Of a stretch of DNA of 64,000 bases, positions 33,405-45,692 are shown piece by piece. The translations under genes were made by a program, and so were the position numbers. Source of the DNA: Protopterus annectens (taxonomy: Eukaryota; Chordata; Ceratodontiformes; Protopteridae); the NCBI RefSeq assembly GCF_019279795.1, contig NC_056733.1, forward strand, positions 1,119,993,407 through 1,120,057,406. The letters are read 5' to 3'. The stretch's first letter is position 1, and every line of letters begins with the position of its first letter. The notes beneath the pieces are model-generated. The model had not been told where the DNA came from. It saw nothing but the letters and a program-made list of their open reading frames with translations, and made no database searches.

Positions 33405-36400
33405 ATGCCATGTACAGGCTGCTACCCCCTGTTACAGTGCTGGCCATGTACAGGCTGCTACCTTTGTTACAGTTGGGGTCATGCACAGGCTGCTATCCCT
33501 GTTACAGTGGGTGCCACGTACAGGTTGCTAACCTTTGTTACAGTGGAGGCCATGTACAGGTTGCTACCCCTGCTATGGTGAGGGTCATGTACAGGCTGCT
33601 GACCCCTGTTACAGTGGGGTCCACAAGCAGGCTGACCCCCTGTTACAGTGGTGGCCATGTACAGGTTGCTAACCTTGTTACAGTGGGGGTCGTGTACAGG
33701 CTGCTACACTTGTTTCAGTGGGGGTCATGTACAGGCTGCTACCCTTGTTACAGTTGGGGCCATCTCCAGACTGTTACCCATGTTACAGTGAGGTTCATTT
33801 ACAGGCTGCTGACCCTGTTATAGGGGGGCCACAAACAGGCTGCAACCACTGTTACAGTGGGGGCCATTTACAGGCTGCTATCCCTGTTACAGTGAGGGTC
33901 CTGTACAGAATGTTGACCCATGTTACAGTGAGGACCACATACAGGCTGCTACCCCTGTTACAGTGAAGACCACATACAGGGTGCTACCCTTGTTTCAGTG
34001 GGGACCATGTACAGGCTGCTAACCCTGTTTCAGTGGTGGTCATGTGCAGACTGTTACCCTTGTTGCAGTGGAGGCCATATACAAGTTGATAACCCTGTTG
34101 CAGTGAGGGTTATGTACAGGCTGCTGCCCCTGTTACAGTGAAGGTCACAAAAAGGCTGCTACGCCTGGGGCCATGTACAGGCTGCTACTCCTATTATAGT
34201 GAGGGCACGTACAGCTTGCTACCCCTGCAACAGTGAGGGTCATATACAGGCTGCTACCCCATATTACAGTGAGGGTCAAGTACAGGCTGCTACCAGTAGG
34301 AGTCATGTACAGTCTGCCGGCCCCTGTTTCAGTGGAGGTCATATACAGGTTACTAACCACTGTTTCAGTGGGAGCCATGTACAGGTTGCTAAGCCCTGTT
34401 ACAGTAGAGGGCATGTACAGGTTGCTACCCTTCTTACAGTGAGGGTCATGTACAGGCTGCTACCCCTGCTATGATGAGGGTCATGTACAGGCTGCTGACT
34501 TCTGTTACAGTGGGGGACATGTGCAGGCTGCTACCCTTGATACAAGGGGGTCATGTACAGGCTGTTACCCCTGTTACATTGGGGGTCATGTACAGACTGG
34601 TACCCCTGCTATGATGAGGGACATGTACAGGCTGCTGACTTCTGTTACAGTGGAGGTCATGTGCGGGCTGCTACCCTTGTTTCAGTGGGGGCCATCTCCA
34701 GGTTGCTACTCGTGGTACAGTGAGGTTCATGTACAGGCTGCTGACCCCTGTTACAGTGGGAGCCACAAACAGGCTGCTACCCCTGTTATAGTGGGGGCCA
34801 CGTACAGGCTGTTACCCCTGTTAAAGTGAGGGTCATGTAGAGGATGATGACCTCTGTTACAGTGAGGGCCACATACAGGCTGCTACCCTTGTTACAGTGG
34901 GGACAATGTACAGGCTGCTAGCCCTGTTACAGTAAGGGACATGTATAGGCTGCTACCCTTGCTACAATGAGGGTCATGTACAGGCTGCTACCTGTGATAC
35001 AGTGGAGGCCATTTACAAACTGATAACCCTTTTACAGTGAAGGTCATGTACAGCCTGCTGACCCCTGTTACAGTGGAGGCCACAAACAGGCTGCTACCCC
35101 TGTTATAGTGTAGGCAATGTACAGGCTGCTAACCTCTGTTTCAGTTGGGGCAATGTACAGGCTGCCACCCCTGTTACAGTGAGGGTGATGTACAGGCTGC
35201 TAACCCATGTTACAGTGAGGGTCATGTACAGGCTGCTACCCTTGTTACCATGAGGGTCATGAACAGGCTGCTAACTCCTGTTACAGTGAGGGCCATGTAC
35301 AGGCTGCTATCCCTGTTACAGTGAGGGTCATGTACAGGCTGTTAATCCTGTTACAGTGAGAGTCATGTACAGGCTGCTACCTCTGTTACAGTGAGGGCCA
35401 TATACAGGCTGCTAACCCTGTTACAGTGGGTTTCATGTACAGGCTGCTGACCCCTGTTACAGTGGTGGCCATGTACACAATGCAACTCCTGTTACAGTGG
35501 GGTCATGTACAGATTGCTACCTCTGTTACAGTGGGGTCATGTACAGGCTGCTACTCTTGTGATAGTGGGGTTGACAAACAGGCTGCTACCCTTCTTACAG
35601 TGGTGGCCATGTACAAGATGCTACCCTTGTTTCAGTGGGGGTCGTGTACAGGCAGCTACCCCTGTTACAGTGGGGGTCATGTGTGGGCTGCTACCCTTGT
35701 TTCAGTTGAGACCATGTACAGGCTGCTACCCTTGTTACAGTCTGGGCCATCTCCAGGCTGCTACCCATGTTACAGTGAGGTTGATGTACAGGCTGCTGAT
35801 TCCTGTTACAGTGAGGGTCATGTACAGGATGCTGACCCATGTTACAGTGAGTGCCACATACAGGCTGCTACCCCTGTTACAGTAAAGGTCATTTACAGGT
35901 TGCTACCCCTGTTACAGTAAAGGTCATGTAGAGGCTGCTACCCCTGTTACAGTGGGGGGCATGAACAGGCTGCTACTCCGGTTACAGTGAGGATCATGCT
36001 AAGGATGCTGACTCCTGTTACAGTGAGAACCACATACAGGCAGCTGCCACTATTAATGTGTGGCCATGTACAGGCTGCTACTCTTGTTCCAGTGGGGTCC
36101 ACGTACAGGCTGTTGCCCTTGTTACAGTGAGAGCCATGTACAGGCTGCTAACCCTGTTACAGTGGTGGTCATGTACAGGCTGCTTCCCCTGTTATAGCGA
36201 GGGCCATGTACAGGCTGCTACCCATGTTACAGTGGTGGCTATGCATAGGTTGTTAACCCCTCTTACAGTGGCAGCCATGTACAGGTTGCTACCCCTGTTA
36301 CAGTGAAGGTCATGTACAGGCTGCTACCCATCTTACAGTGAGGGTCATGCACAGGATGTTGACCACTGTTACAGTGAGGGTTACATACAGGCTGCTGACC

Positions 36401-37103
36401 CCTGTTACAGTGGAGGCCACAAACAGGTTGCTACCCTGTTACAGTGGGGGCCATGTACAGGATGTTGACCCCTGTTACTGTGAGAACCACATACAGGCAG
36501 CTGCCACTGTTAATGTGTGGCCATGTACAGGCTGCTACCCTTGCTTCAGTGGGGGCCATGTACAGGCTGCTACAGCTGTTACAGTGGGTTCATGTACAGG
36601 TTCCTATCCCTGTTGCAGTGATGGTCATGTACAGACTGCTACCCTGTTACAGTGAGGGTCATGTACAGGCTACTGACCCCTTTTACAATGATGGCCACAA
36701 ACAAGCTCCTACCCCTGCTACAGTGGGGATCATGTACAGGCTGCTACTCTGTACAGTGCTGGACATGTGCAGGCTGCTACACTTGTATAGTGGGGGTCAT
36801 GTACAGGCTGCTAACCCTACCACAATTGGGATCATGTACAGGCTGCTACTCTTGTTTCAGTGGGGGGCATGTATGTGCTGCTACCCTTGTTTCAGTGGGG
36901 GCCATATAGAGGCTGCTACCCCTGTTACAGTGAGGGTCATGTACATGCTACTGACCCCTTTTACAATGAGGGTCACAAACAAGCTCCTACCCCTGCTACA
37001 GTGGGGATCATGTACAGGCTGCTACTCTGTACAGTGCTGGACATGTGCAGGCTGCTACACTTGTATAGTGGGGGTCATGTACAGGCTGCTAACCCTAGAC
37101 TTC
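33405..37103 (+). repeat. 35/36-bp satellite array, block 1
   Basis: About 100 diverged tandem copies of a 35-36-bp unit reading roughly catgtacaggctgctacc, then cctgttacagtg and a gaggg/ggggc end. The 1-bp length difference comes mainly from gctaccc against gctgacccc. Many units open a frame on the plus strand, producing repetitive YRLLPLLQ-like peptides; frames shift with unit length and are not genes. Blocks of several units recur together; for example 36650-36840 is repeated at 36935-37100 and beyond the insertion. Confidence 0.95.
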
Positions 37104-37169
37104 AAATCCAATAAACTGTTTAAAAACAAACTGGTAACCAGAAACGATAAGAGCAGGAAGCAGGTGAAA

Positions 37170-37229
37170 CACTTTTATTCGTAAGCGCTTTCGGCTCAGT
37201 ATTACCGAGCCTTCATCAGACAAACAGTG
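37170..37229 (-). ncRNA. Hammerhead-ribozyme-like motif (PLE1)
   Basis: On the minus strand: an outer stem I CACU / AGUG, an asymmetric internal loop, an inner stem I UUUGU / ACGAA (one G-U), CUGAUGA, an extra A, stem II GGCUCGG / CUGAGCC with loop UAAUA, GAAA, a minimal stem III (AG..CU) and U before the predicted cleavage site. This is the type I hammerhead order with a loop in stem I where tertiary contacts usually form. The same layout with different stem sequences occurs at 26713-26757. The extra A after CUGAUGA is non-canonical. Confidence 0.6.
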
Positions 37230-37719
37230 ATTCAAAGGCTCTCAGCCTTAATATACAATGATAATTAATATCAATTAAGTAATTAATCAAAATTTAAAAA
37301 GACATTTCAATAAATTCCTTTATACTAGTTCTCAACCTAAATTATAAGTCTTATGTTGAGAAACATAAAATTATTAAAACATACAAAAATCTTCTCTCAG
37401 AAAGTAAAACAATTATTGTAGTGAATTAAATAAAAGTTAATTTACCACTCCTATGTATAATGAAATACATAATAGTAGTTAAAATTATTGTTATTATTAT
37501 TATTGTTAGAGCTCATATTTGAGTGTTCATACATTAAAAACTTGAAGTGCACAATTGATGTTAGTGTAAAAATAAATATAAATATAAAAATAGACCTAAA
37601 TAATAAAACTCAAACAAATTCAGCTACTATAGATATAGATTAAATCAAAACTCATTGCTGATGTTGAATAAACTTGCATTTAACAGTTATGTTATTACTA
37701 GTGAATATTTAATGATTAA

Positions 37720-37944
37720 TTATCTATTAAGTGATAGTAACTTTAATACACACTTAATAGACAAGAATTCGTTTAATCCTGGAAACATATGAGCATTAGT
37801 AATAATTTGCCATCTAAGTTCATCAAGCTCTAATTTTAAATGCCAAGGACCTCCTCGAATACCGATGGTTCTCTGCTGTAATACCATAAATTTAAATATG
37901 TGTGTAGGATTATGTATAATATGCTTGGCAAGAGCATTGTTTGT
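37720..37944 (-). pseudogene. Penelope-like GIY-YIG endonuclease C-terminal fragment
   Basis: An open frame of about 73 codons on the minus strand ending in TAA at 37720. Recognisable segments: ALAKHIIHNPTHIF at the start, LQQRTIGIRGGPWHL in the middle, then LELDELRWQI and FPGLNEF near the end. The Arg-Trp pair followed about 13 residues later by Gly-Leu-Asn is typical of the C-terminal end of Penelope-like endonucleases. The reverse transcriptase and the catalytic GIY-YIG residues are missing through 5' truncation, so the fragment is non-functional. Confidence 0.75.
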
Positions 37945-37977
37945 GTCCTTCCTGCTCTTATCGTTTCTGGTTACCAG

Positions 37978-40900
37978 GCTGCTAACCCTACCACAATTGG
38001 GATCATGTACAGGCTGCTACTCTTGTTTCAGTGGGGGCCATGTACAGGCTGCTGACCCCTATTACAGTGAGGAGCACAAATAGGCTACTACCCCTGCCAC
38101 AGTGGGAGCCATGCACAGGCTGTTACCCTGTTACAATGAGGGTCATGTACATGAGGCTGACCCCTGTTACAGTGAGGATCACATATAGGCTGCTACCCCT
38201 GTTACAGTAAAGGCCATGTCCAGGCAACTACCCCTGTCACAGTAAAGGTCAAGTACAGACTGCTACCCCTGTTACAATGGGGGGGGGCATGTACACGATG
38301 CTACCCCTATTACAATAAGGGTTTTGTACAGACTGCTGGGTCATGTTACAGTAGGGGCCACAAACAGGCTGCTGCCTATATTACAGTGGTGGTCATGTAC
38401 AGGTTGCTATCCCTGTTACAGTGAGGGTCATGTACAGGCTGCCACCCCAGTACAGTGGGGGCCATGTACAGGTTCCTATCCCTGTTGCAGTGATGGTCAC
38501 ATACTGACTGCTTCCCTGTTACAGTGAGGGTCATGTACAGGCTGCTACCCCTGTTACAGTGGTGGTCACGTATAGGCTGCTACCCCTGTTACAGTGATGG
38601 TCATGCACAGGCTGCTAACCCCTGTTACAATGGGGTCCACAAACAAGCTGCTACTCCTGTTACAGTAGTGGCCATGTACAGGTTGCTAACCCCTATTTTA
38701 TTTGGGGCCATGTACAGGCTGCTACCCTTGTTTCAGTGGGGACCATGTACAGGCTGCTACCCCTGTTACAGTGAGGGCCATATTCAGGATGCTCACCCTT
38801 GTTACAGTGAGGGCCACATGCAGGCTGCTACCGCTGTTACAGTGAAGGTCATGTACATGCTGCTACCTCTGTTGCAGTAAAGGTCTTGTACAGGCTGTTA
38901 TTCCTGTTACAGCAGGGGCTATATACAGGCTGCTACTCCTGTTACAGTGAGGATCATGCACAGGATACTGACCCCTGTTACAGTGAGGGCTGCATACAGG
39001 CTGCTACCACTGTTACATTGTGGCCATTTACAGGCTGCTACACTTGTTTCAGTGGGGACCATGTACATGCTGCTACCCTTCTTACAGTGGAAACCATGTA
39101 CAGACTGTTAACCCTGTTACAGTGAGGGTCATATACAGGCTGCTACCTCTGTTACAGTGAGGGTCATATACACGCTGCTACCCCTGTTACAGTGAGGGTC
39201 ATGTACAGGCTGCTACCCTTGTTTCAGTGCAAACCATGTACAGGTTGGTACCCTTGTTACAATCAGGGCCATTTCCAGGCTACTACCCCTGTTACACTGA
39301 GGTTCATATACAGGCTGCTGACCCCTGTTACTATGAGGGTCATGTGCAGGATGCTGACCTCTGTTACAGTGAGGGCCACATACACGCTGCTACCACTGTT
39401 ACTGTGTGGCCATGTACAGGCTGCTACCCTTGTTCCGGTGGGGGCCATGTACAGGCTGTTACCCTTGTTACAGTGGGGGCATGTACAGGCTGCTAACCCT
39501 TTAAGTGTGGTGGTCATGTACAGGCTGCTATCCCTGTTACAGTGGGGGCCACAAACAACCTGCTACCCCTATTATAGTGGATGCCATGTACAGGCTGCTA
39601 CCCATGTTACAGTGGTGGTTATGCACACATTGTTAACCCTGGTTACAGTGGAGGCCACGTATATATTGCTACCCCCTGCTACAGTGTGGGTAATGTACAG
39701 AATGCTACCCATGTTTCATTGGATGCCATGTACAGACTGTTAACCTTATTACAGTGAGGGTCATATACGTGCTGCTACCTCTGTTACAGTGAGGGTCACA
39801 TACACGCTACTACCCCTATTACAGTGGGGGTCATGTGCAGGCTGCTACACTTGTTTCAGTGGGGACCATGTACAGGCTGGTACTCTTGTTACAGTTGGGG
39901 CCATCTCCAGGCTGCTACCCCTGTTACACTGAGATGCATATACAGGCTGCTGACCTATGAGGGTCATGTACAGGATGCTGACCCCTGTTACAGTGAGGGC
40001 CACATACATGCTGCTACCACTGTTACTGTGTGGCCATGTACAGGCTGCTACCCTTGTTCCAGTGGGGGCCATGTACAGGCTGTTACCCTTGTTACAGTGG
40101 GGGCATGTACATGCTGCTAACCCTGTAAGTGTGGTGGACATGTACAGGCTGCTAAACCTGTTACAGTGGGGGCCACAAACAAGCTGCTACCCCTTTTATA
40201 GTGGATGCCATGTACAGGCTGCTACCCATGTTACAGTGCTGGTTATGCACAGGTTGTTAACCCTGGTTACAGTGGAGGCCATGTATATATTGCTACCCCT
40301 GCTACAGTGTGGGTAATGTACAGAATGCTACCCATGATACATTGGATGCCATGTACAGACTGTTAACCCTGTTACAGTGAGGGTCATATACGTGCTGCTA
40401 CTTCTGTTACAGTGAGGGTCATATACATGCTACTACCCTATTACAGTGAGGGTCATGTACAGGCTGCTATCCTTGTTTCAGTGCAGACCATGTACAGGTT
40501 GCTACCCTTGTTACAGTTGGGGCCATTTCCAGACTACTACCCCTGTTACACTGAGGTTCATGTACAGGCTGCTGACCCCTGTTACAGTGAGGGCCACATG
40601 CAAGCTGCTACCCCTGTTATAGTGGAGGCCATGTATAAGATGCTACCCATGTTACACTGGATGCCATATACAGACTGTTAACCCTGTTACAGTGCAGGTC
40701 ATATCAGCTGCTACCTCTGTTACAGTGAGGATCATGTACAGGTTGCTAGCCCAGTTACAGTGAGGGTCATGTATAGGCTGCTAACCCTGTTACAGTGAGG
40801 GTCATATACAGGCTGCTAATCCTGTTACAGTGGGGGTCATGCACAGGCTGCTGACTCCTAACACAGTGGGGGACACATACAGGCTGCTGACCCCTATTAC

Positions 40901-42167
40901 AGTAGGGGTTAGAAACAGGCTGCTACCCCTGTTACAGTGGGGACCATGTACAGGCTGCAACCCCTCTTGCAGTGAGGGTCATGTACAGGATGCTACCCCT
41001 GGTACAGTGAGGGTCATATACAGGCTGCTAATCCTGTTACAGTGGGGGTCATCTACAGGCTGCTGACCCCTGTTACAGTGGGGTACACATACAGGCTGCT
41101 GACCTCTGTTACAGTGGGGCCACAAACAGGCAGCTACCCCTGTTATAGTGAGGGTCATGTACAGGCTGCTATCCCCTGTTACAGTAGGGTCCACAAACAA
41201 GCTGCTACCCTTGTTACAGTGGTGGCCATGTATGAGCTGCTACCCTCGTTTCAGTGGAGGCCATATAAAGGCTGCTACCTCTATTACAGTGAGGGTCATG
41301 TATAATCTACTGACCCCTATTACAGTGAGTGCCGCATACAGGCTGCTGTTACAGTGGGGGGCGTAAACAGGCTACTACCCCTGCTACAGTGGGGACCATG
41401 CACAGACTGCTACCCTGTTACAGTGAGAGCCATGTACATGACGCTGACCCCTGTACAGTGTGGGCCACATACAGGCTGCTACCCCTGTTACAGTAAAGGT
41501 CATGTCCAGGCTACTACTCCTGTCACAGTAAAGGTCAAGTACAGACTGCTACCCCTGTTACAATGAGGGGCATGTACACAATGCTACTTGTATTACAGTG
41601 AATGTTTTGCACAGGCTGCTGGGTCCTGTTACAGTGGAGGCCACAAACAGGCTGCTACCTATGTTACAGTGGTGGTCATGTACAGGTTGCTATACCTGTT
41701 ACAGTGAGGGTCATGTACAGGCTGCCACCCCTGTTACAGTGGGGGCCATGTACAAGTTCCTATCCCTGTTGCAGTGATGGTCACATATAGACTCTTACCC
41801 TGTTACAGTGAGGGTCATGTACAGGCTGCTACCCCTGTTACAGTCATGGTCACTTACAGGCTGCTACCCCTGTTACAGTGATGGTCATGTACAGGCTGCT
41901 AACCCCTGTTACAGTGGGGTCCACAAACAGGATGCTACCCTTGTTACAGTGGTGGCCATGTGCAAGTTGCTACCCTTATTTCAGTGGGGGCCATGTAGAA
42001 GCTGCTACCCCTGTTACACTTAGGCTCATGTGCAGGTTGCTGACCCCTGTTATAATGAGGGCAACATGCAAGCTGCTACCCTTGTTATAGTGGGGGCCAT
42101 GTACAAGCTGCTACCCATGTTACAGTGGTGGTTATGCACAGGTTGTTAACCCTGGTTACAGTGGAGG

Positions 42168-42255
<88 letters not shown>

Positions 42256-43364
42256 CTACCCCTGCTACATTGTGGGTAATGTACAGACTGCTACCATGTT
42301 ACATTGGATGTCATGTACAGTCTGTTAACCCTGTTACAGTGCAGGACATATCAGCTGCTACCTCTGTTACAGTGAGGGTCATGTACAGGTTGCTAACCCT
42401 GTTACAATGAGGGTCATGTATAGGCTGCTACCCCTGTTACAGTGAGGGTCATATACAGGCTGCTAATCCTGTTACAGTGGGGGTCTTGCACAGGCTGCTG
42501 ACCCCTAACACAGTGGGGACCATGTACAGGCTGCTACCCCTCTTGTAGTGAGGGTCATGTACAGGCTGCTACCCCTGTTACAGTGAGGGTCATATACAGG
42601 CTGCAAATAAGTTACAGTGGGGGTCATCTACAGACTGCTGACCCCTGTTACAGTGGGGTACACACACAGACAGGTCCCTATCCCTGTTGCAGTGATGGTC
42701 ACATACAGACTGCTACCCTGTTACAGTGAGGGTCATGTACAGGCTGCTACCTCTGTTATAATGGGTGCCATGTACAGCCTGCTAACCCCTCTTTCAGTGA
42801 AGCCACGTACAGGTTGCTAACCCCTATTTCATTTGAGGCCATGTACAGGCTGCTACCCTTGTTTCAGTGGGGACCATATACAGGCTGCTACCCTTGTTAC
42901 ATTTCAGGCTATCTCCAGGCTGCTTCCCCTATTACAATGAGGTTCAAGTACAGGCTGCTGACCCCTGTTACAGTGGTGGCCACCTGCAGGCTGCTACCCC
43001 TGTTACTTTGGGGACCTTGTACAGGCTGCTACCCCTGCTACAGTGAGGGTCATGTACAGGATGCTGACCCCTGTTACAGTGAGGGCCACATGCAGGCTCC
43101 TACCCCTGTTACAGTGAAAGTCATGTATAGGCTGCTACCTCTGTTACAGTAAAGGTCTTGTACCAGCTGTTATCCCTGTTACAGTAGGGGCTATATACAG
43201 GCTGCTACTCCTGCTACAGTGAGGATCATGCACAGTATGCTGACCCCTGTTACAGTCAAGGACGCATACTGACTGCTACCACTGTTACAGTGTGGCCATG
43301 TACAGGCTGCTACTCTTGTTTCAGTGGGAACTATGTGCATGCTGCTACCCTTGTTACAGTGGAG
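37978..43364 (+). repeat. 35/36-bp satellite array, block 2
   Basis: About 150 units continuing the array after the Penelope-like insertion. Higher-order copying is clear: a segment with ggccatttccag or ggccatctccag and then tacactgag recurs near 39265, 39900 and 40520, and a segment with gtggaggccatgtatatatt recurs at about 39645 and 40275. The second contains the seed of a TA microsatellite at 42170. Confidence 0.95.
42170..42251. repeat. (TA)n microsatellite within the satellite
   Basis: About 40 TA units between ggttacagtggaggc and tgttgctacccc. The homologous satellite segments at 39645 and 40275 read gtatatatt here, so it expanded from that seed. Confidence 0.95.
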
Positions 43365-44152
43365 GCCATTTCACACTGAGCTAATCTGAAGAAGTCGGAG
43401 GAAGGGCTCTGAGCTAATTAATCTGTGATATATAACATTAAGTATCCTGTTTTTTTGCTTATTTCTGAGTTATTTATAGCCCTTTTATTTTACTCACTGT
43501 GTGAGGTATTAAGTAGAATTTTCTACAATTGTTACGCATCTGGTTGGGTTTGTTTGTTCTGATTTCCTGCTAGGAGTGTATCATATAACTTGTTTGCATT
43601 TAAAGCATTCTCTAGGGTCTCCTAGATCCTTTATCTCTTTAAACATTTCTGCAGTTTTTTTCTACCTAAGTAATGTTGGTAGTGTAGCATTGTCCATATT
43701 CAGGCTTGTGTTTTGGACCTAGTTGTTTGTTAGTTGAGGCTGTGTGTCGCAGCACATGTCCCAGACCATCATAGCTTAGCCAAGGCCAGTATAGCATTTC
43801 AGTGAGAGTGAATTGTTTGTGGTCATTGGCTAACTGGGGTTGCCTGGATTACGCCTTGGAGTAAGCACCTCATTGGTTCTTTCAAGCTTTTTTTAAAGTT
43901 GTTTCAGGTTTCAACTTTGTTACTTAAGAAGTTAACTTGTGACTGTTTCTGCCATTTCACACTGAGCTAATCGGAGGAAGTTGGAGGAAGGGCTCCGAGC
44001 TAAGTAATCTGTAATATATAACATTAAGTATCCTGTTTTTTGCTTATTTCTGAGTTATTTATAGCACTTTTATTTTACTCACTGTGTGCGAGGTATTAAG
44101 TAGAATTTTTTACAATTGTTAAGCATGTGTTTGGGTTTGTTTGTTCTGATTT
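43365..44152 (+). promoter_or_regulatory. Tandem 5' monomers of the CR1-like LINE
   Basis: A complete 586-bp unit (43365-43950) starting gccatttcacactgagctaa is followed by a second, partial unit (43951-about 44152) with the same start. Both carry ggaggaagggctc, gatatataacattaagt or a close variant, and tttgtttgttctgattt. After that point the second unit passes into the rest of the leader. Tandem monomers in front of ORF1 act as promoters in some other LINEs, such as mouse L1; a promoter role here is an inference. Confidence 0.75.
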
Positions 44153-44674
44153 TTGTTTCCCACCCTCTCTCCCTCTTGGTATCCTGTTTTTATACTTGGT
44201 GGCTTTGCAGTTGCACAACTCTACTGTAAATTTGATCTGGGACACTCCTCCCAGTCTAGTGTCATTACCTCATTCTACCTATTCCAGGGAGAACATTTCA
44301 GAAGGCCAACCCAGTTAGCTTCTGCTCCTCCTTTCCCCTTTCCACTTTACAAAAAAAAATGTTCTAAGCTTGTTTCCTGCCTTTCCTATAACTTGTCTAG
44401 TCCAGACACAAATTTGCTGTATCCAGGACTGTTTGTAAGCTTCTGAACCCCCAAGCCTTTCTGTGTAGGAGGGAAGTCTTCTACTTTAAGTTTGTTTCTT
44501 AGAACTAGCCAGTTTTCTAGTTTCAATACTCAAATCTGTTTCTTTGAGCTCAGCACTTGTTCAGAACTAATTGTAACCACTAAATAAGCTACAAATTACT
44601 ACAGCACTCAACTTTCCTCACTTGTCTAGATGAAAACAGTTTTTAGTACTTAATAAATAAGCACCTATCCAGGC

Positions 44675-45663
44675 ATGTCTAAGGGTCAGCTCCCGGTGTT
44701 TTCTCCTGTCTACCTGATGAATCTGGGCATCTTGGGGCAATGCAGCAATTGCCTCATGTACACAGACAACCCTCACCTCCTACCACCCAACACTACAACC
44801 TGTGAGAGATACACTTATATAACCAAACTGGAAGCAAAGCTCTCTTCACCCAAGACTGGACTAGACAGTCAAGAGGAGAAGGTAAACACTTGCAACACCA
44901 CACTCATCACATAGTCCCTCAAAACCTACACCATCAAAACACACACATAGAAACACAAAACACACACCTACATTCGCAGAGGCTCTCAAAAAAAATCTAC
45001 CCAATCAACAGGGACCTCCAAAGCAGAAATGCAAGCAACCTCCACCCCCCCAACACAACCCAAATGACACATAGCCCACACACTCAGTGTGCCATTCAAC
45101 CATAGCCCATAAGGCATAACAACGTACCAAACACTCTAGTCATAGGTGACTCTATAGTCAGGCACACTGATGTTCCACTCACCAGGCTAAACAAGGAGAA
45201 AGTTACTGTCAGCTGCCTGTCAGGTGCCAGGATCCGCCACATAATGCATGTACTCAGGTCACTCCACAGCAAGTACAAATATGACTCTGTCATTGTCCAT
45301 GTTGGTGTGAATGACCTGAGACGTACCTCCCTGGACTGCATGAAAAGAGACATGGAGGAGCTTTCTGATCTTGTAGCCCAGGCAGGTATAACCCTAGCCC
45401 TGAGTAGCATCCTGCCATCACCCAGAATGATACCACAGTACAAGGACAAATTGATTGACTTCAACAGTTGGCTAAGCTTCTGGTGTCATTCTAAGGGGAT
45501 CCAGTATCTGTCTGCCTGGGATGACATGATCGACAAACCACAATGCTTTGCCAGAGATGGCCTGCACCTGTCACCCTTGGGATTCCGGATACTGGCTAAG
45601 GCTCTTTCCAACCCTATAGTGCCTTTTTTAGGCAAGATTCAAATGACAAATTCACCACCATAA
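44675..45663 (+). pseudogene. CR1-like ORF1 with SGNH-type esterase domain
   Basis: ORF1 proteins of many CR1/L2 LINEs bind the element RNA and carry an esterase (SGNH hydrolase) domain. The likely N-terminal part (44675-44914) holds a CSNCLMYTDNP cysteine pair and a helix-prone TYITKLEAKLSS stretch. The frame then shifts to 44890-45102, which ends in TAG at 45103, and continues in that frame to TAA at 45661. The esterase blocks are all present: GDSIVRHTD (nucleophile Ser), SGARIRHIM (Gly), VHVGVNDLRR (Asn) and DGLHLSPLGF (Asp and His). So the enzyme domain looks intact while one frameshift and one stop break the protein upstream. It lies 30 bp ahead of ORF2. Confidence 0.8.
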
Positions 45664-45692
45664 CAGGTACAAGCAAGCAAAATCTGAGGGTA

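Larger units (their letters stand above)
37104..37977 (-). mobile_element. Penelope-like element fragment PLE1 in the satellite
   Basis: An 874-bp non-satellite insertion. Both junctions carry aggctgctaaccct, and an uninterrupted sister copy of the same satellite segment (36805-36835) has this word once, so it is a target duplication of about 14-16 bp. Read on the minus strand it contains the C-terminal end of a GIY-YIG endonuclease, an A/T-rich 3' UTR and a hammerhead-like motif. Near its two ends are inverted copies of a ~30-bp segment (ctggtaaccagaaacgataa at about 37125 and its complement ending at 37977). The element is 5'-truncated. Confidence 0.85.

Noticed and set aside
33405-43364. 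Regular 35-36-bp periodicity resembling a CRISPR array
   Set aside because: There are no distinct spacers: the whole unit is repeated and diverges gradually. The sequence is eukaryotic and has no cas genes.
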